A stretch of 5,017 nucleotides of DNA from Chloroflexota bacterium (lineage in GTDB: Bacteria > Chloroflexota > Anaerolineae > Promineifilales > Promineifilaceae): positions 1 to 5,017 of the forward strand of contig QQUD01000721.1 of assembly GCA_008501785.1 (NCBI GenBank). Reading direction: 5' to 3'. The notes below the pieces were generated by a model. That model was given only the letters and a program-made list of their open reading frames with translations. It did not search any database and had not been told where the DNA came from. Positions 1 through 4,648 of the stretch are shown here, piece after piece (the first letter of the stretch is position 1; every line of letters begins with the position of its first letter). A program made the translations under genes and the position numbers.

Positions 1-174
1 CAAAATAATCCCTGCCTTGCTGCGGCCGGATCTTCTGACCGTGCCCTCTTTCTCCTCGGTCTCTAGACTGTAACGACTTGGTGATTTTACTACGTTTGGA
101 TGATAAAAGAAGATTGGGTAAAACGACATCCTCCCCATTCGTATCATTCGTCCATTCGTTAAATTCGTGATTCT
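1..174. other. Left-edge region without a convincing gene
   Basis: This stretch lies beyond the 3' end of the methyltransferase gene. The minus strand has an open frame from an ATG at 129-127 running off the left edge (43 codons). It has a charged, low-complexity look, I recognise no family in it, and the only purine-rich ribosome-binding sequence abuts the ATG with no spacing, so I do not call it a gene. Two plus-strand frames are open from the edge to stops at 64-66 and 71-73 and could be the tail of something further left, but nothing in them is recognisable. The right part (133-168) carries the short repeats listed separately. Confidence 0.5.
133..168. repeat. Clustered ATTCGT short repeats downstream of the methyltransferase gene
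   Basis: ATTCGT occurs four times at 137-142, 146-151, 154-159 and 163-168, that is, with 8-9 bp spacing. The first copy lies in CCCCATTCGTATCATT (133-148), which matches 15 of 16 bases of CCCCATCCGTATCATT at 1081-1096, the right arm of the inverted repeat in the next intergenic gap. Both copies sit just past the stop codon of a minus-strand gene, which suggests a dispersed intergenic repeat family. The function is unknown; a role in mRNA 3' ends is only an inference. Confidence 0.6.
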
Positions 175-1014
175 CTATTTGTAAGCAATAACACCAAATG
201 CACGGGGCCAAGGTTTGACGCGGCGGAAACCGACTTCGTGTAGACGACGGACGACGCCACGGGTGACGGTGCCGCCGGATTTGCTTTTGGGGTCGCCGAT
301 GTAGTGGAAGACGCGGCCTTTGGTTTTGAGGACACGGTGCAGCTCGTGGTAAAAGTCAGCCGAGTAGAGGTGTCCGGCCAGCTTGAACATGGGCGGGTCG
401 TGGACGATGCGTGAGAAGGATTCGTTGTCGAATTCTTCGATACGATCAAAGGCGTCACCAATCAGGCGGGTGATGTTGGGGCGGGTGAAAAGCTCTTGGG
501 ACCACGGGTTCGAGCGGCACACTTCGACGACGGTGGGGTCTAGCTCGATGGTGGTCACATGTGCGGCCGTTTTTGCCGCCGCAATTGCCGTATAGCCTAA
601 CCCCATCGTTGTATCCAGCACACGCCCAGTGACGGGTACAACGGCTTTGATTTTTGCCAGCGTGTCTTTGTGCGGCTCTGTGTCTTTGATGCGGTGCATG
701 GAGAGGCCAGAAATGAGCATGGTTGGCGCACCGATGGTGGGCATCAGGCTGTAATATCGGTTCAGCGTCTCGGAAAAGTATTGGATTTTCTCGATCTCGC
801 TGTTGTTGACACGATAGCAGGCGAGTTCGTTTGCCAGCATTTCTTCCAGTTGGGGGACGGTGAGTGCTTGCCCGTCGGGTAGGGTGATATGGGTGGGGGT
901 GAGGGGGATAACGGCCGTTTCCAACCCCAAATCCAACGACACCTCAACCTGCTCTTTGCCCGCACGCATCGCATCCAAAATCGGTTTAGCCTGAAAGTGT
1001 GATAGAACGATCAT
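175..1014 (-). CDS. Class I SAM-dependent methyltransferase with DPP motif
   Basis: This 279-residue cytosolic protein is predicted to transfer a methyl group from S-adenosylmethionine to an unidentified substrate. The Rossmann-type catalytic half starts near residue 125. Motif I is [12 protein letters not shown] (132-143), the acidic residue that contacts the ribose of SAM is in TTIELDP (154-160), GDAFD (186-190) fits motif III, and HDPPMF (205-210) sits at motif IV. A D/N-P-P at motif IV is typical of enzymes that methylate exocyclic or ring nitrogens of bases, but it also occurs in small-molecule enzymes. Residues 1-120 form a separate alpha/beta N-terminal region that I do not recognise. 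The layout recalls the predicted methyltransferases of COG2521, which is a tentative match from memory. There is no signal peptide or membrane segment. The start ATG at 1014 has no clear Shine-Dalgarno, and Met16 is an alternative. The gene lies 101 bp after the nucleotidyltransferase, so co-transcription is possible but interrupted by a strong inverted repeat. Confidence 0.85.
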   Translation of the reverse strand: MIVLSHFQAKPILDAMRAGKEQVEVSLDLGLETAVIPLTPTHITLPDGQALTVPQLEEMLANELACYRVNNSEIEKIQYFSETLNRYYSLMPTIGAPTMLISGLSMHRIKDTEPHKDTLAKIKAVVPVTGRVLDTTMGLGYTAIAAAKTAAHVTTIELDPTVVEVCRSNPWSQELFTRPNITRLIGDAFDRIEEFDNESFSRIVHDPPMFKLAGHLYSADFYHELHRVLKTKGRVFHYIGDPKSKSGGTVTRGVVRRLHEVGFRRVKPWPRAFGVIAYK

Positions 1015-1030
1015 ATGTTTCTAAATTAAT

Positions 1031-1094
1031 TGATACGGATAGGGGGGAATACGGATTTTTTATGATTTATCCGTATTCTTCCCCATCCGTATCA
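1031..1094. repeat. Large imperfect inverted repeat (26-bp arms, 12-nt loop)
   Basis: The left arm (1031-1056) and right arm (1069-1094) are complementary at 23 of 26 positions. Two of the three mismatches become G-U pairs when the plus strand is read as RNA. Each arm ends in ten perfectly paired bases (TGATACGGAT outside, GAATACGGAT inside). Each arm itself contains ATACGGAT twice, so the element is a nested repeat. No T-run follows the stem on the minus strand, so it is not a canonical intrinsic terminator. It fills most of the gap between the nucleotidyltransferase stop and the methyltransferase start and could block or stabilise read-through mRNA. The right arm resembles the repeat at 133-148. 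Confidence 0.85.
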
Positions 1095-1115
1095 TTGAAA
1101 TTCTCTCAATCTAAG

Positions 1116-1931
1116 TTATTTCAATAGATTTTCTTGTGTTAACAACGCATCAAGACCATCGACCAGGGCATGAATGTGATTTGAAATGGTGTCGTTGGGC
1201 TGGCCTGCTGCGCGAAGTAATGCCTGGACGTGTTCATTCATGTGCTGTGGCTGTTTTTCACAACGCTCATTTATCACCGACAACAGCCGCTTTTCGCCGG
1301 GGTGCGGCAGCCGGTTAATAGCAAAAATGATGTCAAAGTAGCTGGCAAAAAATTCAGCCACACGATGATTGACGCTTACCAAATCTCCCCGTGAAGCGGC
1401 TTTGGCTATCTGCTGCAAATAGGATGATTGAGTGTCGCGCAGGATGGGGTAGTTTTTGGCAATGATGGCGCGTACGAGTGGGGTGGGATACGGCCGTTTT
1501 GCCCATTCCTTTAACGCTTGAAAACGGCCGTTTCTGTCAAACAAAATACGCGAAGTCAACACATTTTGCCAAAAACAAGTTGTGTACCCAACCGATGCCT
1601 GGTGCTGTTCCAAATTGCGCTCCAACATCTCACGTACCCATGCCAGATTGCGATACATCACATCGACTTTGATGCCGGTGGCCGCATCTTGCCACTCATC
1701 GCCTGTTTCCCAATACTGATTGTTCAACTCCATGTGGCTGGCTGAACTCGTAAAAAAGTCGTCGCGCACAGCGGGTGGAATGTCACTTTCCGCATAAACG
1801 TACAGGTCAATGTCAGAGCCAGAATCGGCCGTATCGGTTGTCAAAGAGCCTGCAATTGTTACGGCATCTACTTGAGGCAGCGTAGCAAATTTATCGGCAA
1901 TATGTTGTGCCAATTCAAAATGTACGTTCAT
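1116..1931 (-). CDS. Pol-beta superfamily nucleotidyltransferase (DUF4037-like)
   Basis: This 271-residue cytosolic protein carries the minimal nucleotidyltransferase fold. The signature is AGS (27-29), then GSDIDLYVY (38-46) giving the metal-binding pair Asp40 and Asp42, with the third carboxylate probably Asp90 in IKVDVMYRN. The remaining ~170 residues are helical. They include FAINRLPHPGEKRL (203-216), reminiscent of DUF4037-type and aminoglycoside-type nucleotidyltransferases, where this half helps bind the acceptor. The likely reaction is transfer of an NMP from an NTP to a small molecule or macromolecule; the substrate cannot be read from the sequence. Resistance by drug adenylylation is possible but unsupported. 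The ATG overlaps the stop codon of the DUF192 gene (ATGA), with an AGGA ten bases upstream inside that gene, so translation is probably coupled. The active-site residues are all present, so it should be functional. Confidence 0.85.
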   Translation of the reverse strand: MNVHFELAQHIADKFATLPQVDAVTIAGSLTTDTADSGSDIDLYVYAESDIPPAVRDDFFTSSASHMELNNQYWETGDEWQDAATGIKVDVMYRNLAWVREMLERNLEQHQASVGYTTCFWQNVLTSRILFDRNGRFQALKEWAKRPYPTPLVRAIIAKNYPILRDTQSSYLQQIAKAASRGDLVSVNHRVAEFFASYFDIIFAINRLPHPGEKRLLSVINERCEKQPQHMNEHVQALLRAAGQPNDTISNHIHALVDGLDALLTQENLLK

Positions 1932-2290
1932 TTAAATGTTATCCTGTCGCCAATGTTGACTTGCTCAAGCAGTTGCGGATGCCCTTCAATAACATAGCGG
2001 GCAGGAGCTTGGGGCGCGTAGGAGAGTTTCCACGGCTTTGCCAGCACGGTATCGACCACTTCACCCGCATCATTTACCCAAATCACGCCTAGATCGAATT
2101 TAACAAAGAGCATGTGAATTGATGTGCTTAATTTGCTGTCTTTGTTTTCGACCAGCACTAAACCTTCATCTTCTGCCAATGTGGGGGTAAACGTAAAGCC
2201 GCGCAGCTTGGTTGTGAAGCTATCACACCAGCGGGCGGCTTTGAGAAGAATACGGCCGTTTTCTGCCAAAATCACTTGTCTCGTTTTCAT
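1928..2290 (-). CDS. DUF192 family protein
   Basis: This 120-residue protein spans the usual core length of DUF192, a conserved small beta-rich family of unknown function. Recognisable blocks are the substitution of the usual GLM-R segment by LRGFTFTP (29-36), DEGLVLVE (41-48), SIHMLFVKFDLGVIWVND (57-74), GEVVDTVLAKPWK (76-88), ARYVIEGHP (97-105) and the closing GDRITF (114-119). Many DUF192 proteins are secreted or lipid-anchored, but this one has no signal peptide and should be cytosolic. It is the first gene of a translationally coupled pair with the nucleotidyltransferase (4-base overlap). No clear Shine-Dalgarno precedes the ATG, and a TACACT sequence lies 7 bases upstream, so a leaderless transcript is conceivable. 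I assign the family with confidence but no biochemical role. Confidence 0.88.
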   Translation of the reverse strand: MKTRQVILAENGRILLKAARWCDSFTTKLRGFTFTPTLAEDEGLVLVENKDSKLSTSIHMLFVKFDLGVIWVNDAGEVVDTVLAKPWKLSYAPQAPARYVIEGHPQLLEQVNIGDRITFK

Positions 2291-2346
2291 AGAGCAAAGT
2301 GTACCCGAGAGGGGGGTGTGATGGCAAAGAAACGTTACGCAACCAA

Positions 2347-2404
2347 CTTCCCAGAAGCTGCGTTTAGGCTACTCAACGCACCAATAGTTTTAGCTTCCGG
2401 GAAG
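2347..2404. repeat. Inverted repeat with 13-bp arms and nested inner stem, 3' of the MFS gene
   Basis: CTTCCCAGAAGCT (2347-2359) pairs with AGCTTCCGGGAAG (2392-2404) at 12 of 13 positions. Directly inside the first arm, GCGTT (2360-2364) can pair with AACGC (2375-2379), giving a nested hairpin. The element begins 11 bases after the transporter stop codon at 2415, which fits a transcript-end structure for that gene. It has no T-run on the minus strand, so it would be a non-canonical terminator, a 3' mRNA-stabilising hairpin or a small dispersed repeat. The 124-bp gap it occupies separates the transporter from the DUF192 gene. Confidence 0.75.
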
Positions 2405-2414
2405 ATAGCGGCAA

Positions 2415-3590
2415 CTATTCGCTTTGTGATTGCCACAAAATCAACCCAATCAATCCAATCGCCACAAAAACGCAGACCAACACAAACCAAATAACGGCAA
2501 TCGGCGCAATATTTTCCAACATGTAACCCATTAATAGCGGCAGTGTCATGCCACCCAGGCTGGCCCCGGCAAAAAACATGCCGGTGATGCGCCCGGTAAT
2601 GGTCATGCGGCGTTCGGCAAATGAAAGCAGTGTGGGGAAGATAGATGCAACAGATACCCCAAAGCCAATGGTGCCAATCCACAGCGCAACAGGATTTGTA
2701 GGCCAAATTAGCAGAACGCTAACGCTGATCGCTGCCCCAATCAGGTCAGCCAACAAGATTTTGCGAGGTCGCCAATAAGTGGCTATCGGGATTGCTAACA
2801 AGCGGCTGATGGTTAAGGAACCCCAGAACGCGGAGGTTAAATATGCGGCTGCTTCTTCGCTGGCAATGTTGAGCGTGGTTGCGTAGGTGAAAATCCAGCC
2901 GCCATATCCAACTTCGATGCCCACATAGATGAAAAAGAATAAGCCAATCAGCCCAATCAACGTATAGTTTAACTTCTTGGCAGATGTTTCTTCAGATTCT
3001 TGGGCAATGGGTTGTGGACTGGGCTGCGTAATCACCAGTAAGGCGGCTGGCAAAATGATTAATGCCAACAGCCAGTATGCCCAGGTAATGCCATCACTGC
3101 GCAGCAGCACTTGTGCTACCAGGATGGGGGAGAGAAATGCGCCAACGCCAAAGAAGAAGTGCAGCCCATTCATGAAGGGGCCTACTTTGTGCCGATGCAC
3201 CCAGACGATGAGTGTGTTGCCGCCAATATCGACCAGGCTTTCGACAAAACCCATGAGCAGCAGAACGGCCGTTAACACCCAAATCTGCATCGTTACTGGC
3301 ACAACTGCCAGCGTTAACGAGATGCCCACAATCATCACTGCCATCACGCGATGGGCAGCAACTCGATCATAAAGGCGAGCGCCAATGGTTGAGCCAAAGA
3401 GAAACCCTAATGAGCGTGCCGTAAAAAGGAATCCAATTTCCCCAATGTCAACGCCTGTGTTTTGCGCTAATGCGGGCAGCGTCGGGCCAAGAACCGCACT
3501 TGCCAGTCCAATTGCAATAAAGGCCATGAAATAAACGGCCGTTTTTGTCATGTTTGACCGTGTTGTGGTAGGTAAAGTTATGTCTGTCAT
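2415..3590 (-). CDS. MFS transporter, probably sugar (NaGLT1/MFSD4-like)
   Basis: This inner-membrane major facilitator has 391 residues and about twelve hydrophobic segments, split by a hydrophilic central loop near residues 190-207 (PSPQPIAQESEETSAKK). The loop between helices 2 and 3 holds GARLYDR (70-76), the family's motif A, which gates conformational change. The segment LHFFFGVGAFLSP (143-155) recalls bacterial relatives of the animal NaGLT1/MFSD4 sugar carriers, so uptake of a sugar or sugar derivative is my best guess. The adjacent divergent DeoR-type regulator supports this. An upstream TTG at 3593 is in frame, but GGAG (3601-3598, minus strand) is 7 bases from the ATG at 3590 and only 4 from the TTG, so I chose the ATG. 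The gene is full length with no frameshift. The substrate and the coupling ion are not visible. Confidence 0.9.
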   Translation of the reverse strand: MTDITLPTTTRSNMTKTAVYFMAFIAIGLASAVLGPTLPALAQNTGVDIGEIGFLFTARSLGFLFGSTIGARLYDRVAAHRVMAVMIVGISLTLAVVPVTMQIWVLTAVLLLMGFVESLVDIGGNTLIVWVHRHKVGPFMNGLHFFFGVGAFLSPILVAQVLLRSDGITWAYWLLALIILPAALLVITQPSPQPIAQESEETSAKKLNYTLIGLIGLFFFIYVGIEVGYGGWIFTYATTLNIASEEAAAYLTSAFWGSLTISRLLAIPIATYWRPRKILLADLIGAAISVSVLLIWPTNPVALWIGTIGFGVSVASIFPTLLSFAERRMTITGRITGMFFAGASLGGMTLPLLMGYMLENIAPIAVIWFVLVCVFVAIGLIGLILWQSQSE

Positions 3591-3597
3591 CAATAAA

Positions 3598-3601
3598 CTC
3601 C
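3598..3601 (-). promoter_or_regulatory. Ribosome binding site deciding the MFS start
   Basis: On the minus strand GGAG stands seven bases before ATG (3590) and four before an in-frame TTG (3593). The seven-base spacing favours the ATG, shortening the protein by one residue compared with the longest open frame. Confidence 0.7.
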
Positions 3602-3608
3602 GTAGGAA

Positions 3609-3641
3609 AGGTGTCAGCTTTCAGGTATCAGGTTTCAGCTT
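3609..3641. repeat. Heptamer tandem repeat, consensus AGGTNTC
   Basis: Four 7-bp units follow one another: AGGTGTC (3609-3615), AGCTTTC (3616-3622), AGGTATC (3623-3629) and AGGTTTC (3630-3636), followed by a partial unit AGCTT (3637-3641). Read on the minus strand they are GACACCT-type units within the 5' leader of the transporter, just before its ribosome binding site. The period is exact while the bases vary at one or two places, as in the heptanucleotide short tandem repeats known from cyanobacterial intergenic DNA. Copy number may vary among strains. Confidence 0.8.
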
Positions 3642-3668
3642 GTAAAATTAAAAATCGTGCAGTATAAT
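3640..3668 (+). promoter_or_regulatory. Sigma70-type promoter of the DeoR regulator gene
   Basis: TTGTAA (3640-3645, four of six consensus bases) is followed after exactly 17 bp by a perfect TATAAT (3663-3668). Transcription would begin near 3675, giving a leader of about 55 bases with AAGAGG (3719-3724) as the ribosome binding site. The phased TGCA repeats overlap the -10 element and the start site, which fits repression of this promoter by its own product. On the opposite strand TATACT (3666-3661) overlaps the same bases and might be the -10 of the transporter promoter, but no good -35 goes with it. Confidence 0.7.
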
Positions 3669-3714
3669 GCAAATACATGCAATAAAATGCAATTTTAAAC
3701 GCAAAGTCATGCAA
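3657..3714. promoter_or_regulatory. Phased (A/G)TGCA(A) half-site array, putative DeoR operator
   Basis: TGCA begins at 3658, 3668, 3678, 3688 and 3710, with a variant CGCA at 3700. The steps are 10, 10, 10, 12 and 10 bases. Four of the six half-sites read ATGCAA; the others are GTGCAG and ACGCAA. Spacing close to one helical turn places every half-site on the same face of the DNA, as expected for cooperative binding by an oligomeric repressor. The array covers the -10 and start region of the regulator promoter and is shared with the divergent transporter. That the adjacent DeoR protein binds it is an inference from location, since DeoR-family proteins commonly use repeated half-sites near their own gene. 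Confidence 0.7.
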
Positions 3715-3730
3715 AATCAAGAGGCAATTT

Positions 3731-4483
3731 ATGCTGAAAGCTGAAAGACATAACTATATTCTCAATTTGTTGGAAAAGGAAGGGAAGGTTCATGCGGTGG
3801 CATTGAGTGAAGCTTTGCAGATTTCGGTTGATACGGTGCGGCGTGATTTGCAGGCGTTGGCCGATGCGGGAAAAGTGACCCGCGTGCATGGGGGGGCTTT
3901 GCCAGCTTCGCCCAAATCAATGGATTTTGTATCCCGTCAATTTGTGTCTTCGGCAGCGAAATTAGAGGTGGCGAAAACGGCCGTTTCCCTCATCCAGAAC
4001 CATCAAGTCATTTTCATGGACAATGGCACAACCACTTTGATGCTGGCGCAGCAGCTGCCGCACAATTTGCAAGCCACAATCGTCACCCACAGCCTACCTT
4101 TGGCATTAGCATTCGTTGACTACCCCGAGGTTGATGTCGTGTTAGTTGGTGGCAAATTAGATAAGCAGGAGCGTGTGGTTGTTGGTGTATCTGTTGTTGA
4201 AACGTACCGGCGTATCCAGGCGGATGCCTGTTTTTTAGGCATTTGCAGCTTGCATCCCGAAACTGGTATCACGGTTACCAGCTTAGAAGAAAGTTATGTC
4301 AAACAAGCAATGATTGAGCAATCATCAGAAGTGGTGGCGCTGGCGACTAAAGATAAATTAGGCACGGTAGCCCCATATCGTGCTGCCCCTATCGCAGAAT
4401 TGACGCATTTGGTGACGGAAACGGCCGTTTCTATCACAACTTTAAACCCGTATCGTGCAGCGGGTATCACAGTTCTTCAGTAA
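3731..4483 (+). CDS. DeoR/GlpR-family transcriptional regulator
   Basis: This 250-residue cytosolic repressor has the standard length of its family. The N-terminal winged helix-turn-helix covers residues 5-57: RHNYILNLLEKEGKV, LSEALQISVDTVRRDLQALA (25-44) with the recognition helix ending in the family's TVRRDL, and the wing RVHGGA (51-56). The C-terminal DeoRC sensor domain (about 77-235) resembles a sugar-phosphate isomerase fold. It shows MDNGTTT (96-102), the phosphate-binding loop, THSLPLA (119-125), LVGGKLDKQERVVVG (138-152), and ADACFLG (164-170) before TGITV. Such proteins usually release DNA when a phosphorylated sugar binds. AAGAGG six bases before the ATG is a good ribosome binding site. 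The gene is divergent from the MFS transporter across 140 bp with a repeated half-site array, so it probably controls itself and the transporter. The effector cannot be named. Confidence 0.93.
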   Translation: MLKAERHNYILNLLEKEGKVHAVALSEALQISVDTVRRDLQALADAGKVTRVHGGALPASPKSMDFVSRQFVSSAAKLEVAKTAVSLIQNHQVIFMDNGTTTLMLAQQLPHNLQATIVTHSLPLALAFVDYPEVDVVLVGGKLDKQERVVVGVSVVETYRRIQADACFLGICSLHPETGITVTSLEESYVKQAMIEQSSEVVALATKDKLGTVAPYRAAPIAELTHLVTETAVSITTLNPYRAAGITVLQ

Positions 4484-4488
4484 AAATC

Positions 4489-4517
4489 TTGATCAGTTAA
4501 TTACAATCTTTTATACT
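4489..4517 (+). promoter_or_regulatory. Candidate promoter of the protease gene
   Basis: TTGATC (4489-4494, four of six consensus bases) and TATACT (4512-4517, five of six) are separated by exactly 17 bp, just after the regulator stop codon. Transcription would start near 4524 and leave a leader of about 125 bases before the ATG at 4649. I see no strong hairpin or known riboswitch in that leader, and no convincing intrinsic terminator for the regulator gene in the 165-bp gap. Confidence 0.5.
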
Positions 4518-4648
4518 AACTTCGTGCCATTCTTAGCTTATTTATTAGGGATGGGTGCCAAATTCGTAATAGACTCGGCAAGGATAGGATTTGATACTTG
4601 AATTTCATAAAGCCAGCCGCTTTTTAGTATTGAAGGAATGCCAGTGAA

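Larger units (their letters stand above)
562..4430. repeat. Highly iterated palindrome ACGGCCGT dispersed through five genes
   Basis: Exact ACGGCCGT lies at 911-918, 1490-1497, 1524-1531, 2252-2259, 3265-3272, 3535-3542, 3977-3984 and 4421-4428. The near-matches are GCGGCCGT at 563-570, TCGGCCGT at 1825-1832 and GCGGCCGG at 22-29. Most copies are flanked by A-runs on the left and T-runs on the right, extending the palindrome to about AAACGGCCGTTT. All eight exact copies lie within protein-coding sequence. They are decoded as Thr-Ala-Val, Asn-Gly-Arg or Lys-Arg-Pro depending on the frame, so protein conservation does not explain them. Confidence 0.9.

Noticed and set aside
1..129. Minus-strand open frame of 43 codons starting at ATG 129 and running off the left edge
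   Set aside because: The ribosome-binding-like GGGGAGG touches the ATG with no spacing, no family is recognisable and only a short piece is visible; it could be a real gene start but cannot be supported.
1478..1745. Plus-strand open frames inside the nucleotidyltransferase gene
   Set aside because: They are antisense to a gene with intact active-site motifs and show no family features.
2276..2494. Plus-strand open frame between DUF192 and MFS genes, with a purine-rich sequence before an ATG at 2321
   Set aside because: It runs through the inverted repeat at 2347-2404 and then antisense into the MFS gene, its product has no recognisable family, and its composition looks like translated hairpin plus antisense sequence.
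2977..3372. 131-residue plus-strand open frame
   Set aside because: It is wholly antisense to the MFS transporter and rich in Met, Thr and Ser, as expected for a shadow of a membrane protein gene.
3657..3714. Interpretation of the ATGCAA array as a CRISPR or iteron origin
   Set aside because: Repeats are only six bases with 10-12 base steps, there are no spacers or replication gene nearby, and the position over a promoter next to a DeoR gene fits an operator better.
4609..4625. Short hairpin AAAGC-CAGCC-GCTTT followed by T residues, as a possible terminator
   Set aside because: The stem is only five pairs with two G-C pairs, and it lies close to the protease start, so it is too weak to call.
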